Shown here: positions 13,901 through 28,100 of the stretch, one piece after another | Layout: every line of letters begins with the position of its first letter | Numbering within the stretch: the stretch's first letter is position 1 | Assembly: GCF_026212465.1 (NCBI RefSeq) | Contig: NC_080056.1 | Location: 11,265,089 to 11,329,088 of the forward strand | DNA: 64,000 nt | Source: Amaranthus tricolor | Lineage: Eukaryota > Streptophyta > Magnoliopsida > Caryophyllales > Amaranthaceae | Reading direction: 5' to 3' | Translations under genes and position numbers: made by a program | Notes under the pieces: generated by a model | The model's input: only the letters and a program-made list of their open reading frames with translations | The model's database searches: none | Told to the model about the DNA's origin: nothing

Positions 13901-16741
13901 AATGACCCATCAGCCTTAAAAAGCTTTTGAGAATAGATAGGGAAGGTTTTGGCTTTGAAAAAATCTGACCAGTAAGTAATTGGTATCAAAATGTACATGG
14001 TGAGCACAAATCCTGCTGCTACATTCGCTGTTGCGAACCATGGGCTAGCTAACGGACTCCCTAGGTACGAAGAAATTGTCGACCAGTCTATCGCGAATGA
14101 GCCAATGCCAAGACCTTCAGTACCCGAACCCAACTGGTTTATTAGAACAGATTTTGGCTTAAACCAACACAGCCATGAAAAACTTGTGGTCATTATGAAC
14201 AGGTAAGAAGGTAGCACACAATAAGCAGCAGCACAACATAGAATGATCAGGAAGGTTTGTGTTCGGCTTAAGCCTCCTTTTTGTCTTGGTTCCTTCTCAT
14301 GTAGAGCCCTGGTTAGTAGTAGTTTAGATGGTTAGTCCATATAATAGTTGACATACATTGGAAGGCTACAACAAATACACTTCATTTTTCGGTTTGCAAA
14401 TAGGGGTCGGATGTAACAATCTTATCTTTGTAATAACATACAGTAGCCCAATAGGTCTAATTTTGATATTTTTTAAAAAAAATTATAATACATACTCATT
14501 AAATTAACCAGTTTAAGGTCATAATAAATGCATTTAAAAATTACAAATGATCATCTATAGTTTTTTACTTGAAGTTCAAAATTAATCCCTTTAAGGTTAT
14601 TGTTTATGATTAATCTTTTTATATTTAACTTATCAATTTAAGGTTAGAATTGTTAGAGTACATAACAAATCCTAAAGTCTCAACTATCAGTTTAAACTTT
14701 TGTTTGAGTTGGTTCCTTAATATGGTATCAGTAGCCATCATGACAAGAGGTCACAGATTCGAATCTCAACCGCCCCTCATTTAAAGTGAAATATTCAGTG
14801 CCTATGCGCATCCACACTTCTAGCACAATAGGCTCTCATGTGAGAGGACGTGTTAGAGTATATAACATATCCTGAGGCCTCAACCATCAGCTTAAGTTTT
14901 TGGTAGAGTTGCTTCCTTAACAAGAATTGATCAGTTTAAGATCAAAATTGATTACTTTAAAAAGCCATAATTGATCACTTTAAAACTATATACTTTAACT
15001 TAAAACTGATCACTTTAAAGTTAAAATTAATTAGTTTTAGGTTACATTTGATCCTAACAGCAACCACAAAAAACAAACCAAAAAACAACCAAATTGAAAA
15101 TTGATCAACCCTGAGTATGAAACAATCTTTCTTGATAATTTGTGTAATAAAAAGCGCACATAATTTGATAGATTATAATATACCTAAATATTGAGACTTG
15201 AACCATATTAATAGGCCACCACATTTGTGGAGGCTCCACAAGATACTTTCTGAACAGACCGGCCCATCCAAAGCCCAGTACCTACAAATGTCATCAAGTA
15301 GCTTAATTTAGTGCCAAACAATACATTAACAAAATTGTTCTTTAAAGAGCAAGAGGAAACCCAAGAAAAATAGATAAAGAAAAGCACCCTAATACACTGA
15401 AATCTCAGAATTTCTCCCGGGTTAAACTAATCCTTAAATAATTAACATAATCCAAATGCGACAATTAGCATCTAAACATCGTTGCTATAATTTTTTTAAC
15501 AGATTTATACTACCTTTGTTTTTTTTTTTTTTAATAGCTATACTTTTCCTTTAATATGACAGTTTTTTTTAAGCATAGGTAAAAAAAAAAAAATTACAGT
15601 GTAATCCAATATTTTACTGAATTTTCTATAATAATCCCAACTTAATTAAATATTGAATAATTCCAACTAGAATAGAGGCTTGTTAAGAATGCACTTAGGC
15701 AACATCTTACCTATACAACAAGCTATCTTGCGTAAAGTAAAAAAAGAAAGTAAATACAAACTTAAATTTAAAAATTTTAAAAATAAAAAAATCAAGTAAG
15801 TTAATTTTTAGATTTTAACTTTAAATCTTTAATATTTTTTATTTTTTATTTATTTATTTTTTTTGTAACATTAATCTGCAAAACTGGTCGCCATTTGGGC
15901 AATAGTTTTCTTAGGTAAGCGACTATAAAATTAAAATTTCTTATAATTAAATAAAATTAGGATTATTGTAGAAAAATCAACAAAATATTGAATTATTCTA
16001 ATTTATTAAAAAAACAATAATATGAAAGAATTATGATTCAATTGTAAAGTCAACAAAAGATTTAAAAGTCAACTTAATGACCCCACAATAATAAAAATTT
16101 AGGTTAACAATAAGTCAATAATTACTACTGTACCAGACGTCTCCTTAATAAACAACGACATCATGAGATCTAGGTTAACAAACACATGTACTTTTTTTGT
16201 TTCAATTTACTTGTAACTTTTACTTTTTTACGTAGTCCAATGACCTAATTTAATCTTTAATATCTCTAATTATGCATAATAAAAAATTATAAAATTTTGA
16301 TATTTATAATCTTTACAATGAGACGAATTAAACAAGATCTCGTTTGACTATATTTTAACTTATAAATTAAAAATTAATTACAAATTAAGAGTGATGAATA
16401 AATAGTGTCATTTTTCACAATATTGCAACTAATATGGAACGGAGAAAGTATGAGATCCATATTTATTATTCATTGCATGTATATTTGAAAGATCTTCCTA
16501 ACGATGTCTGGGGCTAAGACGTTGGTTAATTAAACAACATATAAATTAATTTTAAATATTAAATGAAAAATATTTTAAATTTTAAATCATATTAGAATTA
16601 TTTTTATTATGTAACATAATATTAAAAGTGATTCTGAGTATGTGAAAGGTGTCTAATGATCGAATAAGTTTTCCTAATTTAAAGGATTTTAAATATTAGT
16701 TGAAGACTTAATTTAGTTGTTTTTTAATCTCCAAATCATAA

Positions 16742-16812
<71 letters not shown>

Positions 16813-16875
16813 ATTATCATTATCATTATTACGATTACGATTACGATTACGATTACGATTACGATTAAGATTAAG

Positions 16876-16937
<62 letters not shown>

Positions 16938-16974
16938 GATTACGATTACGATTACGATTACGATTACGATTAAG

Positions 16975-17008
<34 letters not shown>

Positions 17009-18045
17009 ATTGTTTTACCCTAGATCTGAAACAACAAAACAAAATAGATCTAAAACAAAATAAAACAAAACAAAACAAAACGAAGATGAAACGATATACT
17101 TCTTTAATCCCATCAAAATTTACACCGTTTTACTTTCATTGTAGTTATCCTCTTCTATTATTAATCATAAACCCATAAATTCATTTTTAATTGTCATGCA
17201 TACATTAATTTAATATACATTAACATACACTTACATTACTCTCATTTCTCCATATAATATCACTTCACTCACCACAAATTTTAATACCAATTATAACATT
17301 TAAGGTATAAATATTTTGTCATTTATCCAAATGTCATAAAAATATTTGCCGACACTGGTATGAAATGCCATTAATTAAGATTGAAATATTTGATAAAGTA
17401 TCCCACTTTTTTTGATTTTCACATCAAATGTCTATTTCCGGTAAATTTAACGGAATATAAGAATCATATAATAATAAAATAAATAAATAAACATAGATAT
17501 AAAAAAAAAAAAGAAAAGATTTATCATAATACCTGAGTAGTGAACATGATGAGAAAAGCAGGAAGAAGAGACAACTCCCTCTTATAAAAAAGCTTAACAG
17601 CACTAAGAATATGAGTAGCATAAACAGTCCCAGCACCAGAATTAGCAAAAATAGTGATCAAAACATGTTCTTTAACATTAAAAGGCCCAGGATTCAACGT
17701 AAACTCATACTTACAACCTTCAAAGAAAACCCTTTTTGTAATATATTTAGCCATAAGATGACCAAGAGGAACTACCGCAATTTGTGCAGATATTGAACTT
17801 ACTGACATGGGATTCTGTCTGTACCACATAAACTGATTCACAAATGACAGTAAAATACATGTTCCAAGACCCAAAACCCACATCCGGAATGTTAATACGG
17901 GCATGTTTGGATCATCCGTTTTTGGTACGGTTAATTCCACCTGTTTGATAACGCTGCTTATGTTATTATCTTCTTCTGATGATGATGATTCCGTCGTCTT
18001 TGTTGTCTTTGTTGTTGTCGTTGTTGTTTCTTGTATTTCCCCCAT
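10918..18045 (-). CDS. Oligopeptide transporter, OPT family (plant OPT1/OPT5-like)
   Basis: Proton-coupled multi-pass membrane transporter of the OPT family, which carries small peptides, glutathione or metal-chelator complexes across plant membranes. The substrate of this copy is not deducible. Exons on the minus strand: 18045-17533, 15281-15184, 14308-13739, 13174-12916, 12819-12637, 11541-10918. All five introns are GT-AG and phases match, giving 2247 bp and 748 aa, normal for the family. Residues 118-120 form the NPG motif ([12 protein letters not shown] region) and 531-535 the KIPPR motif, both family signatures. Many hydrophobic segments follow. The N-terminus is cytosolic-type and rich in Thr (residues 7-18, from a trinucleotide run), followed by the conserved [17 protein letters not shown] block. 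The ATG at 18045 is the first in frame. No in-frame stop or missing motif was seen, so the gene looks functional. Introns are loaded with repeats (listed separately). Confidence 0.95.
12191..12566 (-). mobile_element. TRIM-like element, inverted relative to the other copies (intron 5 of OPT)
   Basis: Read on the minus strand it starts gttagagtatatatcatat near 12566. It repeats a related terminal segment ending ...ctcttgaca at 12191, with a third partial copy near 12338-12355. The sequence matches the TRIM family in introns 2 and 3 (tcatcagcttaa, tggttgagtt, cacacttctag, cgtgtgagg), but in the opposite orientation and more diverged. I could not find a convincing target duplication, and the primer site has decayed. 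Confidence 0.6.
13216..13669 (+). mobile_element. TRIM with three LTRs and two internal regions (intron 3 of OPT)
   Basis: Three copies of a 72-73 bp terminal repeat lie at 13216-13287, 13413-13485 and 13598-13669. Each starts tgtta and the first and third end ccttgaca (the middle ends ccttgaaa). The first two are each followed by a primer-site-like sequence (tggtattagaagcca, tggtttcagaaacca). The internal regions are about 110-125 bp and end in purine-rich gtgaaggggcg and gagagggtg. The flanks aagat (13211-13215) and aagac (13670-13674) look like a target duplication with one change. The size is far below any coding retrotransposon, as expected for a TRIM. The LTR-internal-LTR-internal-LTR layout points to recombination between copies. 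Confidence 0.8.
14651..14922 (+). mobile_element. Complete 272-bp TRIM element (intron 2 of OPT)
   Basis: Terminal repeats at 14651-14722 and 14851-14922 flank a 128-bp interior. The interior begins tggtatcagtagcca, a tRNA-Met-type primer site, and ends tgagaggacg, which is purine-rich. A perfect 5-bp target duplication agaat is at 14646-14650 and 14923-14927. The interior also carries cagattcgaatctcaacc, which resembles a pol III B box. Same family as the intron 3 and intron 5 copies. Confidence 0.85.
16191..16448. mobile_element. Stowaway-like MITE in OPT intron 1
   Basis: 258 bp between TA dinucleotides (16189-16190 and 16449-16450). The left end ctttttttgtttcaatttac and the right end ggaacggagaaag are inverted counterparts in the plant Stowaway style (family terminus ctccctccgttcc). 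No coding capacity, as usual for this class. Confidence 0.7.
16743..17006. repeat. Compound microsatellite with higher-order structure (OPT intron 1)
   Basis: A long (TTA)n run passes into about six or seven CGATTA units, then AGATTA units. It returns to (TTA)n, repeats the CGATTA and AGATTA block, and ends in (TTA)n. The open frames over this stretch (repeated Tyr, Ile and Thr) are artefacts of the repeat. Confidence 0.95.
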
Positions 18046-19259
18046 GGTTTATGGGCGGAGATTGAGAATTAATATTTTTTCTGAGAATGATTGTGAAAAA
18101 AATGATGAAATTTGGATTGTTTATGGGGTTTTATATTAAGTTTTGTGGATCCGACTTTTGGACCTTTTGTTCACCTAAAAATATGGATTAGTTTGTCATA
18201 AAAAGGTATTTAATAGAAAAAAAATAACTAAATCCCCTAAAAACGCAAAAATTAGTTTTACCGAAATTGACCCGCCCCACAAATATGGCCTTGACTACTT
18301 CTACATAAACACAAGTTGAGGTGAAAAATATTTATTTTACAAATAGCAATTTTTTTAAATTGAGAATACTACTAAATTACTAAAATAAAAAATATTTTTC
18401 ACTTTTTGTAAAATGTAATGTAATTCCTCAAAATACGTAGATGATATGGCTAGATGTTGGAGTATCATGTACATTATCTAATAGCTAATTAATCTTTAAT
18501 TTGTTCTTTTTTAATTGGAAATATATTTTCACATAATCATTTGTAATTTAATTTAATTTAATTTTCATGAATGTGGGTATATATACCTTATTTTTATTCA
18601 TTTCAAACTATATTATAAAGATAATATATAGAAATATAACCGAGTCATGTCTCAATTGAATATTAAGTATCACTTTTTTTAGGGCAATGTTAGAGATTTG
18701 ATTTTTACTTCGCCCTACCAGGTAACAAGTTTTAATTTTTCATTTTATACAATATTAGTCTTTAATTATGAAGAAAAACATATTTAGTTATTGGTGAATT
18801 TTAAAAATGATTTGCACATATTAATAGAGCATAACATTTGCAAAACTATGGTTTCATTCACGGTCATCATCTTTTTATTTGATTCTAAATTTCTAATCAA
18901 TACAAAAGTGTAACAAATTTAAAGGAACACTAATCATATACTCCACTATTTACTAGTAGAAATTGATAAGAACTCTTTGCCAAATATTTATTATTATACA
19001 TCACAAAAATTGCCTAAAAAGGAGAAAAGGGTTATCAATCTAATTTAATAATTGGTTAGTTTGCTCATTCTATACCACATTCTAGTGAAGTACTACGTAA
19101 CTACATACAACAAAGATTGGAAGTTTAAAAGGTTTACTTCACATTCTAATTAAAGGGCAAAGGAATTGTATGAAAATCTAGTTTGATGTAGATGTAGAAT
19201 CCTTCAAGTTTGTTGGTTTGTTTTCACGCCTCACGCCTCCTTAAAAAAAAAAAAGAAAT
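18046..19259. other. Upstream region of the transporter gene, no other gene seen
   Basis: The first hundred or so bases form the likely 5' UTR and promoter of the OPT gene (minus strand). No unambiguous TATA box was found. The rest is AT-rich with scattered stops in all frames. Confidence 0.45.
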
Positions 19260-20106
19260 TTGTGAATGTTAGTGTTATGAATGGGAGTATACTAATGATC
19301 ATGAATGGAGTATACTAATGTGTGACTTGAGTGCACTTTAATGGGATGAATTCATGAGTGTGACTCTTGGTTATTTGGTAACGAAATGGGTGCAATTATG
19401 TGTGGAGTATTGATGAAGAATTATGGGTGTTAATGAGGTGTAATGAAGAATATGTAAGGGTTGATTTATGAGATGCTCGAACAAAGTTACTGTCAGAAGG
19501 TTCTGAAGCGTCGCTCGACCTATCCGCTCGACCGAGCGAGCTCTCCGCTCGACTGAGCAAGCTCCGCTCGACCGAGCGAGTCCTTTTGGGTTAGTCGAGC
19601 AGTCAGACAGAATGCTCCAGATTTTGATGTTTCTCGCTCGACCGAGCCGCTCGACCCGAGCGAACTCTCTGATCCGGTCGAGCGAAGTCTCTGACGTGCA
19701 TAGGATGCTTGTTTTCGACCTTTCAACTCCTTGGACTTAATTCTTAGTATTCATTACTCAATATTAACTATGTAATTATGTGAGCCATTCAGCTTCAAGT
19801 ACTTGGTACTATAAATAGGGCTCTCATACCCACACTTCAAGTATGCAAACACATCAAACACAAACCCCTTAGCCAAACACATAGCCTATTGTTGTTATCT
19901 CTTTCCCAATTGTAATTCTTCATATTTTGAAGTGTTGTTTGTATTCATTTGATATAATATAAACATAAACTACACACCACGGAGGACGTAGCCATCATTG
20001 GGTGAACCTCCTTAAATCTTTGTGTCCTTGTTTGTTACTTTGTCAATCTTATTTTGTTCATTGTTGTTTGTTCTTATCATCGCAAAGCATTAGGCGATCG
20101 TTTTCA
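19260..20106 (+). repeat. Solo LTR-like repeat, family A copy 1
   Basis: Homologous throughout to the split copy at 42147-45310. It contains a cluster of cgctcgaccgagcgag-type motifs (19510-19690), then gtactataaatagggctctc (TATA region, about 19806), then a leader-like segment with ggaggacgtagccatcattg near 19980. The order U3, TATA, R/U5 without coding sequence suggests an LTR. The left end is approximate; the right end is set at the CA in cgttttca. I did not find a clean target duplication. Confidence 0.6.
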
Positions 20107-20245
20107 GTTAGTTTTTTAAATTATAAAGTAGATTAGGCAGTTAAGGGAGAAGAATTAGGTGAAAATCAATCATATGACTGAAAAGTAAAAATTATTGCTC
20201 TAACTCAAATCAAATCCGATTTTCTTAATTCGTGACCATTCTTAA
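20107..20245. repeat. Left part of a dispersed repeat split by a solo LTR
   Basis: The segment ending ttcgtgaccattcttaa resumes after the inserted LTR as cttaaaatgggaagtacac (22543 onward). Related unsplit copies lie near 23055-23160 (gcgaccattcttaaatggga) and 23800-23890 (cgtgaccattctcaaattat). The repeat class is unknown. Confidence 0.55.
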
Positions 20246-22542
<2,297 letters not shown>

Positions 22543-23210
22543 CTTAAAATGGGAAGTACACATATATAAGAGACCAAATAAGTCTTTAAAAATAGGGAAC
22601 TTGTAATCATTCTATTTTGGGAAATTTCATATAGTAAAATTGAGTTTTTTACTTTTCAATATAGAAAATAAATATTTTTTAAATTTGCATGGTGACCTTA
22701 GCTTTGAACATTTTCACTTGGTAGATAAAAAATTAAGTTTTTGTTAAATTTACGTTATTATTATCTATTATAACGACCTTTTTACATAAAAATATAAGCC
22801 CCAATCACACTTAAAAAACACTTTTAAAAAAAAATCTATTCGAAATGAGCACTTAGATTAACAAAAAACTTAACATTTTATCTACGACAGGGGAAAGTTG
22901 AAAGCTCAAGATCACCACGCGGATTAAAAAAAATTATTTGTCAAGTGGAAAAGTCAAAAATTTAGGGTCACCCCATCGAATTTTCCTTCTTGTGTTTAGC
23001 CAAATGGTAGGCCAGACTCTTAATGAAAATCAATTAAATAACATTACCTGTAAAAAATAATATTGCTATAACCAAGATCAAATCCAATTCTCTTAATTTG
23101 CGACCATTCTTAAATGGGATGTACACAAGGAATACGACACAAAACGAAGTCTTTAAAAAAAAGGAATTTTTTAATTATTTTTTTAATTTATAGAGGAAAC
23201 TAAACATTAA
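22543..23210. repeat. Right part of the split dispersed repeat and a second copy of it
   Basis: 22543-22620 continues the repeat interrupted at 20245 (cttaaaatgggaagtacac ... agtctttaaaaa). 23055-23160 is another copy carrying the uninterrupted junction. Between them is AT-rich DNA with no coding signal. Confidence 0.45.
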
Positions 23211-23761
23211 CGGCCCGTTTGGTACATAGTATTAGAGGGCGGTAATGGTAATAAAATTAATGAAAATTTTGGTTGTTTGGATGCCTTCAATGATAATGAA
23301 TGGTAATAAAATAAGGTAATGAAATTACCAAAAAGGGCCATTTTCATTACCATCAAACAACATGGTATTAGGCGGTAATGGTAATGAAGTATTACTGTGG
23401 TAATAAAATAAGGTAATGTTGTTTCGAGCTGAAGAAAAAAAATAATGAAGAAAAAAAGATAATGTATGTAATTATCCAAAAAAATATTATTATTAAAAAA
23501 AGAATCATTAGATATAATAATTTAGATACAATAATGCTTTTAGATACAAATATACAATAATGAAACTATAAGAGTCATTACCATTTTTTATTACTAACAA
23601 CCAAATGCAATTAATGGAATATTATCTTTCATTACCATTCTTTAGTTATCCACACCAAACAAAAGAATCTTCATTACCAATTCTCATATCCATTCCTTCA
23701 TTACTATTGCCATTACAACATTTCATTCCCATTACTTCATTACCATCAACCAAACGGGCCG
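23211..23761. mobile_element. MITE of PIF/Harbinger (Tourist) type
   Basis: 551 bp. The terminal inverted repeats cggcccgtttggt and accaaacgggccg are perfect. TAA flanks both sides (23208-23210, 23762-23764), the three-base target size and sequence typical of PIF/Harbinger. The interior is rich in ggtaatg / cattacc blocks that are themselves inverted between the two halves. No transposase is encoded. Confidence 0.8.
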
Positions 23762-24010
23762 TAACAGAAATGAATTAGATAAGAATCAGTGTCATGGCTA
23801 TGCCTTACAAATTAGTCCAATTCTCTATCCGTGACCATTCTCAAATTATGTACACAACACAGGTAATACGACACCAAACAAGTGACATGAGTAACAGAGT
23901 AACCTCACATTCGGTGGACTATACTTCGAAATGTGAGCCTTCCCATACTTCAATCCTTCACTACAAATTTTCTCTGGCCCAACCTATAATATTTAAGGCA
24001 AAGTCATGAA
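23762..24010. repeat. Third copy of the dispersed repeat next to the MITE
   Basis: ccaattctctatccgtgacc at about 23816, followed by ggtaatacgacac, aligns with 23085-23140 and with 20210-20245. No protein similarity. Confidence 0.4.
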
Positions 24011-24731
24011 TATTAGACCCAATAATTATCTCTATGAATATTCAATCAACTTGACTTTCATTTTTATTGTAATATGTGATATATAATTTAATATTAATAG
24101 TGTTTTCAATTAGATGACTCTAAGTAGGATTTAGACTGACTTGAGTCGAGATATTGCAATTCAGTCCGAATTTACCCTTAGTTCGATTCGATTCGAGAAA
24201 TTTAATCTGATCTGAATTCGAGCAAAAAAACATCCAACTCAGAATTCGATTTATAATCCAAGTCCGATTCAACCCAACTCCGACCCTTCTCCGACTCAAA
24301 ACTCTCCAATTTGACCCAACATTCAACTCTGAACTCAAATTTAAGTCATTTTTTATTTTGAAAAAAAAAATGAAGCTTCATATTTAAAATAAAATGAAAA
24401 AAGTTTATTCAAATCAATTTGTGAAGTTGGCATCTGAGTCAGATTAAATTTCAAATTCAAGCAAAGTTCTAAGCTCAATTTGTGTTTCATTCTAAGTTAA
24501 GTTCATCAAATTATGTTTTACTATCAGTTAATAATATAACACTCAAAGTTTTAAACGTGATGTTTTAGGTTTTTTATTATTTCGATTTTCATAGGCAAAC
24601 TTATACTATTTTGACCATTAATATCATACAATCTATTATGATATATGTGATATAAGTATCATTTACCAATTTAAATAAGTATATGTTTATAGCTGTTATG
24701 TTTGTGGTTCATAATCTCTATCATAGCTTGA

Positions 24732-25115
24732 TGTTGGGGAGTAATTGTGCTTGGAATAAATGGGCATATGAAGGATCTTAAGAAGCTTAAGATCAGAATG
24801 ATGTTGCCTCCCACTCGAGCCTTGGCTCGATCTACTGATGGTCGCTCGACTTGGTCAAGCTAGCTTCAGCTCATCATGTGCGGTTTCTGTTTTGTTCTCT
24901 ATTTTGCGTGAGCTTTTATTTGCTGTCCATTCTTGTTATTAGGCTTATAAATACTCATTGTATACATCATTAGTAGAGAGATTAATAGTAATCCTCTTGT
25001 AATCCTCAAGATAGTGAGATTGATCTATATAGAGAGGAAGCCACAAATTAGGGTTCATAAAGGTGAAATTGGGGTTTGTTAAATTTTCTTTTTAATTTCT
25101 ATAGCTTTTCATTCT
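24732..25115 (+). repeat. Candidate copia solo LTR
   Basis: Starts tgttggggagtaattgtg. It has ggcttataaatactcattg (TATA region, about 24945) and a leader-like run with gtaatcctcttgtaatcctc. The right boundary is not certain and no target duplication was confirmed. It carries cactcgagccttggctcgat and ggtcgctcgacttggtc, which echo the CTCGA-rich motifs of family A. Confidence 0.4.
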
Positions 25116-28100
25116 CTATTGTTAGAATTGGATTAGTGTATGTAATAAAGAACTCTAACCAATAAATTGTCTTCATTCATTGGGTGGGGTTTTATAGTCT
25201 AATATCAATTTGATATTAGGATTTTCACCACCTTTCAATTATTGGTGTGTTTGTTTTTGTTTATATCAATTTGATATTAGGATTTTTCCCATCTTCCGAT
25301 TTTTGATTTTTTTTTATTTTTTATTTTTTATATTTTACATTTTGCAATCTTTCGTTCTTTGTTTTACAATATTTATTGACAAGAGCATTTGCTCTAACAA
25401 TAACTTGTATAAACAGATTATTGAATCGGAGAATTGGGGCTTTCTTTAGTAAAAAGTATCTTTTGCTTGATCTTTACTTTCAATAATTTTGTGAAATAAG
25501 ACTCAATTTAAGAAGATGGTTGGGTTGCGGAAGTAAAATGATAAGTAGAGTTTTAGTATCAGAGTAGGATTGCTTCACCTCCTTTGTGTAGAAGAGGAAG
25601 TATTTATAATAATCTTGCTGTGGAAATTGTAAGGTGTAGGTAGTTATTTGACCAATGCTGGCTCATATTGATCATGTTTGTGAAAGTGGGATAATAGACA
25701 GTTATTTTAGGAGTAATGAATAGTTATTGGGAGTAGTAGCTTATAATTGTTGTACAAGGCTTGGTAGGATGAGCCGTTTGATGTAGGGAAAAATAAAATA
25801 AAATAAAATATATGACTTGGATTAGGCCTTGACTTTTGTATTGACTTTGATCTTTGACTAGGGATATTTTCAACATTTCACATAGACGAGATATTTTATC
25901 CCCAACATTGGCCTCACGCATATAGGAGAAGAGAGTACGACGTGCTGGAGTAAAGGGTCTTGGTCTATAAGCTCAAGTGGATCAAAGGCTCCGACTTAAT
26001 TGAGTCTCGAACTGTAATTCAAATGACTGAGGCTTTTTATGGCTTCAAACATCCAGCTTGGGCTAGTAAGGGGTCCAACTTATAGAACTCTCAGACCTTG
26101 AAAATGATTTAGATTGATTTTGGCCTCAAACCTCCAATTTGAGTCAATAAGGAATCCAACTTATAGAAGTTGTGGACCTATAAAATGACTTAGAATGATT
26201 CCTTCTTCCTCTATCATTTTTGCTTAATTAGATTGTTTTAAAGGATCTCCTAATTTTTTTCGCTCCTTGAATTTGATTATTCTTTAGGTAATTTTTTTTT
26301 CATTTTTATTCTTTTTTTCTGAATTTTTTTGATTTTTTTGATTTTTTTTGTAATTAGGGTTCGAATAGAAAAATTCTTTTTTATAAATAAGATGAACATA
26401 GAGAGATTCTTTTTTATAAATAAGATGAACATAGAGGGATTCGAATCAAGAAAATTAAATTCCTTAATCTTCTTTTTCTGATATACATTTCTCTTTTTGA
26501 ATATCATACTATTTGGAATTAGAATTTTCACATTTTGTTTGTGTTTTTTTTTTTGTTTTAGTGATTCCTTGTTAAAGTTTGTATTTTCTAACCTTTCATT
26601 TTAATTTCTTTCCAAGTGAACATAATCGATTTAAGATGAAGAAACTAGAAAGCAATCTCCTATTTTTAGGTGATTAAAGAATGAATGTAAAGCACCATCT
26701 TCTTTTTATTTTATAGTGGTCTATTTAAAACATAATGTGGTTGTCTTTTTAAACGATTGAACAAATGAGATCGTCTTTTTAAAAATTTACTTGCCATCTC
26801 GTTTTTACTGAATCCATATTTATTACGTACTTACACAACTTGCTATATCAATCTACTTATATTATGTAGTAATTTGATGTCAGATATTCTTTGCTTCATA
26901 GTTTTCCTTGCACTTTACTCAACTATTACCAAGCATTCCCTAAACAAACTTCAAATTATCATGCAGATATGAGTGATTTACCAACTACGTGAAGACCTTT
27001 CAAAGAAGGTTAGTTCCTCTTTCCAAACACTTAAAATCAATTCATCATGTTTTGCATTGTTTCTACTCTGTTTGCTTATGTTAACACCAACTTTCTTGTT
27101 TTTAGCTCAACATATGTAAGAAACCATTTGAAGAATAAAGCCAGCTAAACTTGCGATCCAACAGTAAAGGAAATATACAAAATTTCCAAAAATGAAGATA
27201 CGTACGTACTTTAAGACTAAAAAATTAGAGTACACAACAATTACAAAAACACACACCCGTTATGATTCAAATAAGTTACATTAATATTATTAAATTTACA
27301 TTCTCAAACAATCAATTAATTTCTATCCTTTTGTTCCTTGATTCGACATTTATATTTGATTTTTTTTTCCTTTAACAAGATAGTTATGCTCGGTGACCTA
27401 TAAAATCCTTTAAAACTTCTTCACAAATCATTGTGAGAGACGATCTCTCCAACAGACATATTACATAAATAGGCTAAATAACCCAATAAATACAACTTAA
27501 AGAAGAAATAAGAATGTAAGCTTCATGTTTTGAGGTCGTCTCTTTGAGAAAAAATCTCTCACAAGAATAGCCGAAACTTCTTTGTCTTCGCTTAATTGCA
27601 TGCCTTCTTCATTCTCTATGGTTGAATCTATAAAGCCTTCAAAAATCTTCACCTTATCGCATGCACGCAAAATATCTTTGCTTCGCTCAATCTCTTGTTG
27701 CATGACTTGCTTTGATTCTACTAAATATTTTTATTTTATAATGCTTTATTACTATAAAAAAAATATTACTTCTCAGGTTTTTTATCAGCATAAACATCTC
27801 TAAATCAACAAAGTTACTCTCTTTGAGTTTAACCATTACATAACTTAGTCAGTTCAACACAAATATTTTCAGTACAATTTTTGTTAATACAACTGTTTAA
27901 AAGTCAACAAGATATCTTAGGGTACAATTAACTATAATTATTAAACTAAACATCATCACAATAATAATAGGATTTCTTAGGGGTGCTGCCTACAATTAAC
28001 ACACTTTCAACCTCGCATCTTTCACACTATTACAACACATTGACACTTTCATATTTTCATTTAAATTATTATAAATAGAAGTGTACAAAATATCATTATG

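Noticed and set aside
16717..17178. 153-codon frame of Tyr/Ile/Thr runs, and its minus-strand mirror
   Set aside because: Produced entirely by the TTA/CGATTA microsatellite in an intron of the OPT gene.
24120..24338. Run of ttcgattcgattcgag and ccgactc words, considered as a hAT end or a gene
   Set aside because: No inverted partner or target duplication found, and the 72-codon frame is compositionally biased.
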